The position numbers and the translations under genes are program-made. The notes beneath the pieces were generated by a model. The model searched no databases and was not told where the DNA came from. It worked only from the letters and a program-made list of their open reading frames with translations. A DNA stretch of 64,000 nt. Source: Archangium primigenium. Its GTDB lineage: Bacteria; Myxococcota; Myxococcia; Myxococcales; Myxococcaceae. The DNA lies in assembly GCF_016904885.1 (NCBI RefSeq), contig NZ_JADWYI010000001.1:4836001-4900000 (forward strand), read 5' to 3'. Of this stretch, positions 1 through 8,561 are shown in pieces (within the stretch, counting starts at the first letter, position 1; each line of letters opens with the position of its first letter).

Positions 1-1
1 C

Positions 2-178
2 ACCACGCCGGATGGCGCCGAGTCCGTGCGCACCGTCACTTACGTGGGCTGCGACGGCAAGACGACCTGGTCGCTCGTGTTCCACATGGACCAGAAGCAG
101 CAGGAGCGCTTCGAGCCCCTCGCGGAGAAGGTGGCCCAGAGCGTCGCGTACGCCAAGGCCCCCAGGAAGGGGAAGTAG
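2..178 (+). CDS. C-terminal end of an unrecognised protein (5' partial)
   Basis: An open frame runs in from the left edge and stops at TAG 176-178. Only about 58 residues are visible: a hydrophilic, Lys-rich tail with a WSLVF stretch. It ends 5 bases before kamE, so it is probably in the same operon. The residues do not look like the end of KamD, the large lysine 5,6-aminomutase subunit that often precedes kamE. I do not recognise the family. Confidence 0.6.
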   Translation, partial: TTPDGAESVRTVTYVGCDGKTTWSLVFHMDQKQQERFEPLAEKVAQSVAYAKAPRKGK

Positions 179-183
179 GCGCC

Positions 184-972
184 ATGGCGGTCAAGCCCAC
201 CAAACAGCTCATCCGCCCCTACGGTGACCGGCGGGACGACGGCGTGGTGCAGCTGTCGTTCACGCTGCCCGTGCCCCTGTCGGAGAAGGCCAAGGAAGCG
301 GCCGCCGTCTACACGCGCAAGCTGGGGTTCACCGACGTGAAGGTGGCCGCCGCCGAGCGCGCCGCCGACGCCTACACCTTCTTCATCGTCTACGCGCACT
401 CGCCCGTGGTCCTCGACTACGCGGAGATCGACGTGCCCGAGGTGGTGGTCAAGAAGCTCGGCTACGACGACCTCAACGTCCTCATCAAGGACAAGGTGGG
501 CCGGCGCATCGTGGTGTTCGGCGCCTGCACCGGCACCGACACCCACACGGTGGGCATCGACGCCATCCTCAACATGAAGGGCTACGCGGGCGACTACGGC
601 CTGGAGCGCTACCCGTGGTTCGAGGCCTTCAACCTCGGCAGCCAGGTGCCCAACGAGGACCTGCTCGCCAAGGCCATGGCGCGCAACGCCGACGCCATCC
701 TCGTGTCCCAGGTGGTGACCCAGCGCGACGTGCACAAGGACAACTCGCGCCAGTTCATCGAGGCGGCCAAGGCGGTGGGCGTGCACGGCAAGACGCTGCT
801 CCTGCTCGGCGGGCCCCGTGTGGACCACAAGCTCGCGCTGGAGCTGGGCTTCGACGCGGGCTTCGGCCCGGGCACCAAGCCCTCCGACGTGGCCAACTAC
901 ATCGTGCACCAGGTCCTCCAGAAGGAAGGCAAGGAGGCGAAGAACGTGCACTGGGAAGGGGAGCCGCAATGA
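184..972 (+). CDS. kamE: Lysine 5,6-aminomutase, beta (B12-binding) subunit
   Basis: 262 residues. KamE is the small subunit of the adenosylcobalamin- and PLP-dependent lysine 5,6-aminomutase, which moves the terminal amino group of beta-lysine (or D-lysine) to the adjacent carbon. The cobalamin-binding signature DxHxxG is visible as DTHTVG (residues 119-124, His121 the expected axial cobalt ligand), followed downstream by a LLLLGG stretch typical of the Rossmann-like B12 domain. ATG 184 lies 5 bases after the previous stop, with an AGGAAGGGG-like ribosome site inside the preceding gene. Its stop overlaps the next start (ATGA), and the next two genes belong to the same lysine catabolic pathway, which supports the call. 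The partner alpha subunit KamD is not in the window. Confidence 0.93.
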   Translation: MAVKPTKQLIRPYGDRRDDGVVQLSFTLPVPLSEKAKEAAAVYTRKLGFTDVKVAAAERAADAYTFFIVYAHSPVVLDYAEIDVPEVVVKKLGYDDLNVLIKDKVGRRIVVFGACTGTDTHTVGIDAILNMKGYAGDYGLERYPWFEAFNLGSQVPNEDLLAKAMARNADAILVSQVVTQRDVHKDNSRQFIEAAKAVGVHGKTLLLLGGPRVDHKLALELGFDAGFGPGTKPSDVANYIVHQVLQKEGKEAKNVHWEGEPQ

Positions 973-1388
973 GCGACGTGAAGACGGGCGAGAAGGCCCC
1001 GGTGCGGGCCGTCATCCGCTTGCGCATGAGCAGCCATGACGCCCACTACGGCGGCAACCTGGTGGACGGCGCGCGCATGCTCGGCCTGTTCGGCGACGTG
1101 GCCACCGAGCTGTGCATCCGCCTGGATGGCGACGAGGGCCTGTTCCGGGCCTACGACTCGGTGGAGTTCCTCGCGCCCGTGTACGCCGGGGACTTCATCG
1201 AGGCCGAAGGGGAGATCATCAGCATGGGCAACACCTCGCGCAAGATGCGCTTCGAGGCGCGCAAGGTCATCCGTCCGCGCGCGGACGTGAACGACTCGGC
1301 GGCGGACCTGCTCGCCGAGCCGGTGGTGGTGTGCCGCGCGGCCGGCACCTGCGTGGTCCCCAAGGACAAGCAGCGAGGTCAGCGATGA
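969..1388 (+). CDS. kal: 3-aminobutyryl-CoA ammonia-lyase (hotdog-fold)
   Basis: 139 residues. The sequence is of the hotdog-fold type, with the [14 protein letters not shown] stretch near residues 20-33 that resembles thioesterase/dehydratase-like folds. In lysine fermentation, Kal deaminates L-3-aminobutyryl-CoA to crotonyl-CoA. The call rests on size, on the hotdog-like pattern and on the position between kamE and kce, where kal is found in known lysine clusters. It overlaps both neighbours by ATGA (969-972 and 1385-1388), so translation is probably coupled. A generic acyl-CoA thioesterase is the main alternative. Confidence 0.8.
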   Translation: MSDVKTGEKAPVRAVIRLRMSSHDAHYGGNLVDGARMLGLFGDVATELCIRLDGDEGLFRAYDSVEFLAPVYAGDFIEAEGEIISMGNTSRKMRFEARKVIRPRADVNDSAADLLAEPVVVCRAAGTCVVPKDKQRGQR

Positions 1389-2218
1389 GCACGCCCATGG
1401 TCCTCACCGCCGCGATGGTCGGCGCGGAGACGACGCGCGAGCAGACGCCCCATCTGCCCATCTCCGCCGAGGAGATCGCCGAGGACGCGGTGAAGTGCCG
1501 CGAGGCCGGGGCCGCCATGGTGCACTTGCACGTGCGCACGCCGGACGGCAAGCCCTCGCAGGACACGGAGCTGTTCCGGGCGGCCATCCGCGCCATCCGC
1601 GCGCGCACGGACGTGCTCATCCAGGTGTCCACTGGCGGCGCCGTGGGCATGGGCGTGGACGAGCGCTGCGGCGGTCTCAAGCTCACGGGCGCGGACCGGC
1701 CGGACATGGCCACGCTGTCCACGGGCACGGTGAACTTCGGGGACGACGTCTTCTGGAATCCCCGGCCGCTCGTGCGCGACATCGCCCGGCGCATCCGCGA
1801 CCTGGGCATCCGCCCGGAGCTGGAGTGCTTCGACGTGGGCATGGTGGACGAGGTGCGCGCCCTGGCCAAGGAGGGGCTCGTGTCCCTACCGGCGCACTTC
1901 GACTTCGTGCTCGGCGTGCCCGGTGCCCTGACGGCCCGCGAGGACGCGCTGGACTTCATGATCGCCTCGCTGCCCGAGGGCTGCTCGTGGACGGTGGCCG
2001 CGGTGGGCCGCCACCAGTTGCCCTTCGTGGAGCTGGCGGCGGTGCGCGGTGGCAACGCCCGTGTGGGGCTCGAGGACAACATCTACGTGTCCAAGGGCGT
2101 GCTGGCCCAGGGCAACTGGGAGCTGGTGGCCGAGGCGGCCAGGCGGGCCACGGCCAAGGGCCGCACGCTCGCCACGCCCCAGCAGGCCCGTCAGCTCCTG
2201 CGCCTGGACACGGTGTAG
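1385..2218 (+). CDS. kce: 3-keto-5-aminohexanoate cleavage enzyme (BKACE family)
   Basis: 277 residues, the usual size for the BKACE (DUF849) family. Kce condenses 3-keto-5-aminohexanoate with acetyl-CoA and splits it into acetoacetate and 3-aminobutyryl-CoA, the substrate of the preceding gene product. The zinc-binding HLH motif is present (VHLHVR, His47 and His49), as is a late conserved GLEDNIYV stretch with the expected acidic metal ligand. BKACE members use varied beta-keto acids; the lysine substrate is inferred from kamE and kal in the same operon. ATG 1385 overlaps the kal stop. Confidence 0.9.
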   Translation: MSTPMVLTAAMVGAETTREQTPHLPISAEEIAEDAVKCREAGAAMVHLHVRTPDGKPSQDTELFRAAIRAIRARTDVLIQVSTGGAVGMGVDERCGGLKLTGADRPDMATLSTGTVNFGDDVFWNPRPLVRDIARRIRDLGIRPELECFDVGMVDEVRALAKEGLVSLPAHFDFVLGVPGALTAREDALDFMIASLPEGCSWTVAAVGRHQLPFVELAAVRGGNARVGLEDNIYVSKGVLAQGNWELVAEAARRATAKGRTLATPQQARQLLRLDTV

Positions 2219-2225
2219 CCGGCGC

Positions 2226-3002
2226 ATGGACACGGGGCTCGGCGGCAAGGGCGTGCTCGTCACCGGGGGCGCGGGCGGCATCGGAAGCGCCGTGGTGCGC
2301 GCCTTCGCCGAGGAGGGCGCGCGGGTGGCGGTGCACTACCACCGGAGCGAGGACAACGCGCGGGCGCTCGCCGCGGAGGTCGCCGGCGTGGCGCTGCGCG
2401 CGGACCTCACCGCCGAGGCGGACGTGGACGCGCTCGTGCCCGAGGCGGTGAAGGCCCTGGGCCGGCTGGACGTGCTGGTGGCCAACGCGGGCGTGTGGCC
2501 GGCGCCCGACGAGCCCGTATGGAGCATGTCGCTCGCGCGCTGGCGCCAGACGCTGGCGGAGAACCTGGACAGCGTCTTCCTGTGCTGCCGCGCCTTCCTG
2601 CGCCACGTGGAGTCCACGGGCACGGGCAACATCGTCCTCATCGCCTCCACCGCGGGCCTCTTCGGCGAGGCGGGACACGCGGACTACGCCGCGGCCAAGG
2701 GCGCGCTCGCGAGCGGCTTCCTCAAGAGCCTCAAGAACGAGATCGCGCGCATCGCGCCACAGGGCCGGGTGAACACCGTGTGCCCGGGCTGGACGGCGGT
2801 GCCGCGCAACCAGGACAAGCTCGGGGACACCGCGTTCGTCCACCGGGTGACGCGCACCATGCCCCTGCGCAAGCTGGGCCGCCCCGAGGACGTCGCGCGC
2901 ACCGTGGTGTCGCTCGCGTCCGATCGCGTCTCGGGCCACGTCACCGGCGAGGTCATCACCGTCGCCGGGGGCATGGAAGGCCGCGTGCTCAACGAGGCCT
3001 GA
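2226..3002 (+). CDS. Short-chain dehydrogenase/reductase (SDR)
   Basis: 258 residues, a classical SDR. It has the Rossmann cofactor motif TGGAGGIG (residues 13-20), an NAG motif in VANAGVW, and the catalytic Ser141-Tyr154-Lys158 (YAAAK). It starts 7 bases after kce and is probably cotranscribed. It resembles FabG/acetoacetyl-CoA-reductase-like oxidoreductases. In this context it might reduce a keto intermediate of lysine catabolism or a beta-ketoacyl-CoA made from its products; the sequence alone does not fix the substrate. It is not of the 3,5-diaminohexanoate dehydrogenase (Kdd) size or type. Confidence 0.85.
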   Translation: MDTGLGGKGVLVTGGAGGIGSAVVRAFAEEGARVAVHYHRSEDNARALAAEVAGVALRADLTAEADVDALVPEAVKALGRLDVLVANAGVWPAPDEPVWSMSLARWRQTLAENLDSVFLCCRAFLRHVESTGTGNIVLIASTAGLFGEAGHADYAAAKGALASGFLKSLKNEIARIAPQGRVNTVCPGWTAVPRNQDKLGDTAFVHRVTRTMPLRKLGRPEDVARTVVSLASDRVSGHVTGEVITVAGGMEGRVLNEA

Positions 3003-3018
3003 GCCGCGCGCTCAGGCC
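2996..3018. terminator. Bidirectional hairpin spanning both convergent stop codons
   Basis: Perfect 9-base arms, GGCCTGAGC (2996-3004) and GCTCAGGCC (3010-3018), around a CGCGC loop. The left arm contains the TGA of the plus-strand SDR gene and the right arm contains the TCA (stop) of the minus-strand transporter. There is no T-tract, so intrinsic termination is only suggested. Confidence 0.45.
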
Positions 3019-4277
3019 GCGGGTCCGACGGCGGCGGGCACGGCCTCGGGCGCCGTGCGGGTGGCGCGCAGGGACAGGCCCAGCGCGAGCACCAGCAGCA
3101 TCGACGCGAACAGGAAGGGCGCGCCCGGCTGGTGCACGCCGTGCTGGGGCGCGATGGCCGCCGCGAAGGTCTGCGTGAAGAGGCCGGGGCCGATCATCCC
3201 CGCGATGCCCATGAGGCTCGAGAGCGTGCCCTGGAACTGCCCCTGCTCCGAGGGCGGCACCCGGCGCGTCATCAGCCCCTGGGACGCCGGGGAGAACAGC
3301 CCCCACAGGCCCATCACCGGCAGGCCCACCGCGAGGAACACGACCGGGTTGTCGGCGAGGCCGTAGGTGGCGAAGCCGAGGATGCCGCACGACAGGCCCA
3401 GCATGAGCGTGCGCCGCTCGCCCAGCCGCTTGACGATGGGCTTCACCAGGCCGCCTTGGATGAGCAGGGTGAACACCCCCGAGCCGCCCAGGGCGAGGCC
3501 CACCGCGCGCGCGTCCCAGCCGAAGCGGTAGCCCACGTAGAGCACGAAGACACTGGGCAGCGCGGTGTGCGCCAGGTTGTGCAGGAAGTGCACGGTGGCC
3601 AGGCCCAGCACCTCGCGGTTGGCGCGCAGGCGCAACAGCGCGGCCACCGGGTTGGCGCGCCGCCACTCGAAGGGCCGGCGCCGCTCGGGGGGCAGGGACT
3701 CCGGCAGCACGAACAGGCCATACAGCGCGTTGCCCAGGCTCAGCACCGCCGACACCCAGAAGGGCAGGCGGGGATCCACGCCGCCCAGCAGGCCGCCCAT
3801 CGCCGGCCCGAGCACGAAGCCCACGCCGATCGCCGCCCCCAGCATGCCGAAGCTCGCGGCGCGCTTGTCCACGGGCGTCACGTCCGCGATGTACGCGCTC
3901 GCCGTGCTGATGCTCGCCGAGGTGATGCCCGACACGACGCGGCCCACGATCAGCCAGCCCAGGGACGGCGCCAGCGCCAGCAGGATGTAGTTGAGCCCCA
4001 TGCACGTGTTGGAGATCAACACCACCCGGCGCCGGCCGTACCGGTCCGACAGCGCCCCGAGCACCGGCGCGAAGATGAACTGCATGAGCGCCCAGAGGGT
4101 GGAGACGAGCCCGAAGACCTCGGCGCCTCGCGCGGAGTCGCCGCCCACGAAGCCCACCACGAGCTGGGGCAGCACGGGGAAGATCATCCCCAGCGCCAGG
4201 ATGTCGAGCAGCACGGTGACGAAGATGAAGACCAGCGCGGCACGGCGCGGAGTCACGGGCGGAGTCGGATCGGGCAT
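3012..4277 (-). CDS. MFS transporter, TetA-like drug exporter
   Basis: 421 residues with about 12 hydrophobic segments, inner-membrane. The major facilitator motif A is visible after the second helix (GALSDRYGRRRVV), and the start region (LDILALGMIFPVLPQL) is typical of the TetA/DHA1 family of proton-coupled exporters. The start at 4277 (MPDPTPP) is chosen because the upstream extension is hydrophilic and unlike the family. Tetracycline-type efflux is a family expectation, not shown here. The gene is convergent with the SDR gene, with only 9 bases between the two stops. Confidence 0.88.
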   Translation of the reverse strand: MPDPTPPVTPRRAALVFIFVTVLLDILALGMIFPVLPQLVVGFVGGDSARGAEVFGLVSTLWALMQFIFAPVLGALSDRYGRRRVVLISNTCMGLNYILLALAPSLGWLIVGRVVSGITSASISTASAYIADVTPVDKRAASFGMLGAAIGVGFVLGPAMGGLLGGVDPRLPFWVSAVLSLGNALYGLFVLPESLPPERRRPFEWRRANPVAALLRLRANREVLGLATVHFLHNLAHTALPSVFVLYVGYRFGWDARAVGLALGGSGVFTLLIQGGLVKPIVKRLGERRTLMLGLSCGILGFATYGLADNPVVFLAVGLPVMGLWGLFSPASQGLMTRRVPPSEQGQFQGTLSSLMGIAGMIGPGLFTQTFAAAIAPQHGVHQPGAPFLFASMLLVLALGLSLRATRTAPEAVPAAVGPAA

Positions 4278-4372
4278 GGCGTGATGCAGTCCTAGCACCT
4301 TCCGGGAGCGGCCGTCCGGAGGGGCGCCCGGGAGCGACACACTTGCAGGTCCATCCAAGGACGCGATACTTC

Positions 4373-4759
4373 ATGACCGTGCCGATGCGCCTCGCCGCCC
4401 TCGTCTTCGCCCTGCTCGTCTGGGTGCAGGCCGCCCTGCCGGGCGGAGTGGTGCGGGTGTGCCGCTTCACCGGGAAGCGCGCGGCGCCCTGCGTGGCCTG
4501 TCCGGAGAAGCAGGAGCCTCGGGACGCTCGGCTGCTCGCTCAGGACTGCTGCGAGCTGCGCCAGGGCCACACCGGGGATGTCGGTGGGGTGCCCCCCTCC
4601 CTGGATGTGTCGCCCCAGGTCCACTGGGTGCTCCTGCCCGGCGAGGCCGAGTGGTCCGTGCCCGTGTTGTCGGCGCGCGCGACCCCTCGCATCCGCGCCG
4701 GACATGACCCGCCGCCTCGCTCACGGCGCTACCTCGCCCTGCGTCAGCTGCTGATTTGA
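4373..4759 (+). CDS. Small exported Cys-rich protein of the copper cluster
   Basis: Up to 128 residues, or 124 if translation starts at ATG 4385. It begins with a hydrophobic signal-like segment (LAALVFALLVWVQAALPGG) followed by a mature part with several cysteines (VRVCRF, APCVACPEK, DCCEL) and histidines, suggesting periplasmic metal binding. No family recognised. It lies 57 bases upstream of a heavy-metal-binding lipoprotein and the outer-membrane channel, so a role in copper handling is inferred from context and composition only. Confidence 0.55.
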   Translation: MTVPMRLAALVFALLVWVQAALPGGVVRVCRFTGKRAAPCVACPEKQEPRDARLLAQDCCELRQGHTGDVGGVPPSLDVSPQVHWVLLPGEAEWSVPVLSARATPRIRAGHDPPPRSRRYLALRQLLI

Positions 4760-4816
4760 GCCGGCCCCCGCTTCCGGGTCCGTGACTCTCATCCTCCTCT
4801 TCGCAGAGCGACCACC

Positions 4817-5155
4817 ATGTCTTTTCCCCTGAAGTTCGCGGCGGGCGCGTGCGCGCTCGGTCTGTCCGCGTGCGCCGTCCATGGCGCTGACCGTGTCCTT
4901 TTTTCGTTGGATCCCTCGAATCCGGACGCGCCCGCCTCCGCGGTCCGGCCGATGACGGCCCTGGCGCCTCCCATGCCGGCGGACGCGCCCCCCTCCACGC
5001 CCAAGCCCGTGTCCTCCCCGAAGGGCTTCGTGTGCCCCATGCACCCGGACGTCACCTCCGACGCGCCCGCGCGCTGCCCCCGGTGCGGCATGAAGCTCGT
5101 CGCGCATGCGCACGGGGCGCAATCCACCAGCGGGCATGGGGGACACGCCCCATGA
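4817..5155 (+). CDS. Lipoprotein with heavy-metal-binding domain
   Basis: 112 residues. The N-terminus is a lipoprotein signal with a lipobox-like GLSAC (cleavage before Cys19). A Pro/Ala-rich spacer follows, then residues of the form YVCPMHPxVxxxxPxxCPxCGMxL (here FVCPMHPDV and CPRCGMKL). This is the short heavy-metal-binding domain (HMBD) found in CusB-type adaptors and copper ATPases. A His-rich tail (HGGHAP) ends the protein. The stop overlaps the start of the TolC-family gene (ATGA, 5152-5155). It probably holds Cu/Ag in the envelope and may hand it to the channel encoded next. Confidence 0.78.
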   Translation: MSFPLKFAAGACALGLSACAVHGADRVLFSLDPSNPDAPASAVRPMTALAPPMPADAPPSTPKPVSSPKGFVCPMHPDVTSDAPARCPRCGMKLVAHAHGAQSTSGHGGHAP

Positions 5156-6510
5156 AACGCCTCGTGTGGCTGTGGGTCCTGGCGTTGGGCGCCGGGGGGT
5201 GCGCGACGATGTCGCCCGAGCGGGGCCATGCGGAGCTCGGGGCGCTCGTGCACGAGCGGGTCGCGGTCTCCACGGGCTGGGAGCGGGGCCCCCCCGCGAA
5301 CGAGGCCGTGCGGGAGCAGGTGCGCGCGCTGCTGCGCGATGGCCTCTCGTCCGAGGAGGCGGTGCGCATCGCGCTCGTGAACAGCCCGGGCCTCCAGGGG
5401 GCCTACGAGTCCCTGGGCATCTCCCAGGCGGAGCTGGTGGAGGCGGGACTGTTGAGCAATCCCGCGCTGGGCGTGTCCGTGGGGGTGCCGGGGCTCGGGG
5501 TGGAGCTGTCGCTCGTGCAGGGGCTGTTCGATCTCTTCGTGCTTCCGGCGCGCCGGGGCATCGCCCAGCAGCGCTTCGACGCGGACGTCCAGCGCACGGC
5601 GCACGAGGCCCTGGCGGTGGTGGCCCAGACACGTGAAGCGTACGCCTCCGTGCAGGCGGCGCAGATGCTCTTGCGCTACCAGGCGCAGCTGGTGGCCGTC
5701 TTCGAGGCCTCGGCCGAGCTGGCGCGCATGCAGTACGAGGCGGGCAACATCCCCGAGCTGGACCTGTCCATCCTGCGCACGGCCTGGCAGGAGGCGAGGG
5801 TGGGGCTCGCGCGCGAGGAGCTGGCGCTCGTCCAGCAGCGCGAGCGGATGAACCGGCTGTTGGGCCTGTGGGGTGACAACACGGAGTGGACGGTGGGCGA
5901 GCCGCTGCCGGAGCCCGCGGGCGCGGCGCCCGAGTTCACGCGCCTCGAGCGGCTGGCGATGCGGCGTCGCCTGGACCTCGACGCCGCGCGCAAGGACGTG
6001 GCGCTGCTCGAGCGGTCCGTGGCTTTGGCTCGAAGCACCCGTTTCATCGGGACCGTGGACGTGGGGGTGGGCGCGGAGCGGGAGGGCGGGGGCCTGCGCG
6101 TCACCGGCCCGAGCCTCGTGCTGGAGCTGCCCGTCTTCAACCAGCGCCAGGCGCTCATCGGCGGGCTGGAGGCACGGCAACGGCAGGCGGAGCGGCGGCT
6201 CACCCAGCTCGCGGTGGACGCGCGCTCCGAGGTGCGCCAGCACGGCGCGGAGCTGCGCACGGCGCGCCATCTGGTGGAGCACTACGCGAAGGTGCTGCTG
6301 CCCTTGAGGCGGCGGGTCCTGGAGCAATCGCAGCTCCAGTACAACGCCATGGTGCTCAGCCCCTTCCAGCTCCTGGAAGCGCGGCGGGACGAGGTGCGCA
6401 CCTACCGCGAGTACGTGGAGACGCTGCGCGATTACTGGACCGCCCACATCGCGCTGGAGAACGCGGTGGGGGGACGACTGACGGACGACGACACGGAGGC
6501 GGCACGATGA
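5152..6510 (+). CDS. TolC/CusC-family outer-membrane efflux lipoprotein
   Basis: 452 residues. It has a lipoprotein signal (LALGAGGC, lipid-modified Cys near residue 18) and two halves rich in long amphipathic helices (for example AHEALAVVAQTREAYASVQAAQ and QRQAERRLTQLAVDARSEVRQH). This is the two-repeat organisation of outer-membrane efflux proteins. The start ATG 5152 overlaps the previous stop, and its own stop overlaps the oxidase start (6507-6510), so the three genes form one coupled unit. A heavy-metal (Cu/Ag) channel role is inferred from the neighbours. No RND pump or adaptor is encoded beside it. Confidence 0.85.
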   Translation: MKRLVWLWVLALGAGGCATMSPERGHAELGALVHERVAVSTGWERGPPANEAVREQVRALLRDGLSSEEAVRIALVNSPGLQGAYESLGISQAELVEAGLLSNPALGVSVGVPGLGVELSLVQGLFDLFVLPARRGIAQQRFDADVQRTAHEALAVVAQTREAYASVQAAQMLLRYQAQLVAVFEASAELARMQYEAGNIPELDLSILRTAWQEARVGLAREELALVQQRERMNRLLGLWGDNTEWTVGEPLPEPAGAAPEFTRLERLAMRRRLDLDAARKDVALLERSVALARSTRFIGTVDVGVGAEREGGGLRVTGPSLVLELPVFNQRQALIGGLEARQRQAERRLTQLAVDARSEVRQHGAELRTARHLVEHYAKVLLPLRRRVLEQSQLQYNAMVLSPFQLLEARRDEVRTYREYVETLRDYWTAHIALENAVGGRLTDDDTEAAR

Positions 6511-7853
6511 GCGCGGACACGAAGGGATGGAGCCGGCGGCGGTTGCTCGTCGCCAGTGGACTGGGCGTCGCGGGGGGCTCGTTGCTCGCGGCGGCGGAGG
6601 CGCGGGCGCGGCCGGACACGGAGCGCGCGCTGCCGCCAGGACGCCCCGGGCAGGACTACACGCCGGTGGTGGTGCCCAACGGCTCGAAGCTGCCGTGGAA
6701 GCTGGTGGACGGCGTGAAGGTCTTCCACCTGGTGGCCGAGGAGGTGGAGCACACGTTCGCGCCCGGCCTCCAGGCGCGCTGCTGGGGCTACAACGGCCGG
6801 GTGCACGGCCCGCTCATCGAGGCGGTGGAGGGGGACCGGGTGCGCTTCTACGTCACCAACCGGCTGCCCGCGCCCACCACGGTGCACTGGCACGGGCTGC
6901 TGCTGCCCAACGGGATGGATGGCGTGGGCGGCCTCAACCAGCGCGCCATCGCGCCGGGCGAGACGTTCCAGTACGAGTTCACCCTGCGGCAGTCCGGCAC
7001 GCTCATGTACCACTCGCACCATGACGAGATGACGCAGATCGCGCTCGGCATGGTGGGCCTCTTCATCGTGCACCCGCGCGAGGCGCCCCGGGGGCCCAAG
7101 GTGGACCGGGACTTCGCCTTCATGCTGCACGAGTGGAAGCTGGACCCGGGGGCGAAGCGGCCCAACCCGAACGAGATGACGGACTTCAACCTGCTCACGC
7201 TCAACGGCAAGGCGTTTCCGGGCACGGCGCCCATGGTGGTGCGCACGGGCCAGCGGGTGCGCATCCGTTTGGGCAACCTGGGGCCCATGGATCACCACCC
7301 CATCCACCTGCACGGCTACCAGTTTCGCATCACCGAGACGGACGGGGGCCGGGTGCCCGAGTCCGCCCAGTGGCGGGACACCACGGTGCTGGTGCCGGTG
7401 GGCAGCACGCGCACGGTGGAGTTCGTGGCGGACGTGCCGGGGGACTGGGCCATGCACTGCCACATGACCCACCACGTGATGAACCAGATGGGCCACGGCA
7501 TGCCGAACCTCATCGGCCTCAAGCCCGAGGGCTTCGACGAGAAGGTGCGCGCGCTGCTGCCGGACTACATGACCATGGGCCACACGGGCATGGGCGAGAT
7601 GGAGGAGATGGGCATGCCGGTGCCCGCCAACAGCATCCCCATGGTGGGCGGCCAGGGCCGCTACGGAGGCATCACCATGGGCGGCATGTTCACCGTGCTC
7701 AAGGTGCGCGACGGGCTCACCAGCTACAATGACCCGGGCTGGTACGAGAATCCTTCGAGCACGCTGTCCCAGCTCGCCGAGCGTGCCGCGCTCACCCGTG
7801 ACGGCATCGACGTGGACGCCAATCCCGGCGTCGTTGATGACGTTGACGCCTGA
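6507..7853 (+). CDS. Multicopper oxidase, Tat-exported (copper resistance)
   Basis: 448 residues. A twin-arginine signal is present (SRRRLLVA near residues 9-16, then a hydrophobic stretch). The four copper-ligand clusters of multicopper oxidases are all visible: HWHG (127-130), YHSH (168-171), HHPIHLHG (263-270) and HCHMTHHVMNQM (317-328, with the Cys and axial Met of the type 1 site). The C-terminal part is Met-rich (GHTGMGEMEEMGMPV), as in cuprous oxidases that detoxify Cu(I) in the periplasm. It is the last gene of the lipoprotein-channel-oxidase unit. Laccase-like activity on organic substrates cannot be excluded. Confidence 0.92.
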   Translation: MSADTKGWSRRRLLVASGLGVAGGSLLAAAEARARPDTERALPPGRPGQDYTPVVVPNGSKLPWKLVDGVKVFHLVAEEVEHTFAPGLQARCWGYNGRVHGPLIEAVEGDRVRFYVTNRLPAPTTVHWHGLLLPNGMDGVGGLNQRAIAPGETFQYEFTLRQSGTLMYHSHHDEMTQIALGMVGLFIVHPREAPRGPKVDRDFAFMLHEWKLDPGAKRPNPNEMTDFNLLTLNGKAFPGTAPMVVRTGQRVRIRLGNLGPMDHHPIHLHGYQFRITETDGGRVPESAQWRDTTVLVPVGSTRTVEFVADVPGDWAMHCHMTHHVMNQMGHGMPNLIGLKPEGFDEKVRALLPDYMTMGHTGMGEMEEMGMPVPANSIPMVGGQGRYGGITMGGMFTVLKVRDGLTSYNDPGWYENPSSTLSQLAERAALTRDGIDVDANPGVVDDVDA

Positions 7854-7971
7854 GCGGCGTCACGCGTTGTCCAGGATGGAGCGGAACCCGGCTCGCTCCC
7901 GTTCTGGCGGGAACTGTAGACCCGTCTGCTTCAGTCAGGACGCGCGTGGTCCGAGGTCTCCTGATGGGGTG

Positions 7972-8000
7972 GCGCGAGGCCCGGAAAAAAGGCCTCGCGC
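7972..8000. terminator. Hairpin between convergent oxidase and sodC genes
   Basis: Perfect 10-base arms GCGCGAGGCC (7972-7981) and GGCCTCGCGC (7991-8000) around a 9-base A-rich loop, ending 10 bases before the sodC stop. It sits between two convergent genes, as expected for a bidirectional terminator. A T-tract is lacking. Confidence 0.55.
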
Positions 8001-8009
8001 GGAGTGCTG

Positions 8010-8561
8010 CTACTTCTCCACCACGCCGCACGCGATGCGGCCGCCCGCGTCACCGGCGGGATCCGAGTGGTAGTCGTCCTGCTTGGCGTGCACCACCACG
8101 GCCGAGCCGTCCTTGTCGAACATCGCCTTCACCTTCGAGCCCGTCGCGAAGAAATCGAACTTCACGTTGCCGTCCTGCTCGACGTGCAGGTTGGGCAGGT
8201 CGCCCTCGTGCTTGCCCTTGGGCGACAGGATGCCGTGCGCCTTCTTCGTGGGGTTGAAGTGGCCGCCGGCCGTCTTGAACTCCGGGGCCTCGCACTTGCC
8301 GGTCTCGTGGATGTGAATGGCGTGCTCGCCCGCGGGCAGACCCATCAAGGAGCCCTTCACCAGCACACCCGTGGGCGCCTGCTCGAAGGTCACCTCTCCC
8401 ACGTCCTTGCCCTGGGCGTCCTTGAGCATGGCCTTGGCCATCTCGCCCTGCTTGGGCGCGGGCTTGGTCTCCGCCTTCGGAGGAATCGCCTTCTCCGGCA
8501 TCTGCGCGAGGGCGGGCGTGGTGGTGAGGGCGGTGGCGAGCAGCAGGGCGCGAATCATCAT
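8010..8561 (-). CDS. sodC: Periplasmic Cu/Zn superoxide dismutase
   Basis: 183 residues with a cleavable signal peptide (LLLATALTTTPALA). The copper and zinc ligands expected of SodC are visible: HAIHIHE, GGHFNP, KKAHG, and VVVHAKQDDYHSDPAGDAGGRIACGVV at the C-terminus with the conserved Arg and disulfide Cys. It dismutates superoxide in the periplasm, in line with the adjoining copper-handling genes. An alternative start 3 bases inside (8558) is equally possible. Confidence 0.95.
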   Translation of the reverse strand: MMIRALLLATALTTTPALAQMPEKAIPPKAETKPAPKQGEMAKAMLKDAQGKDVGEVTFEQAPTGVLVKGSLMGLPAGEHAIHIHETGKCEAPEFKTAGGHFNPTKKAHGILSPKGKHEGDLPNLHVEQDGNVKFDFFATGSKVKAMFDKDGSAVVVHAKQDDYHSDPAGDAGGRIACGVVEK

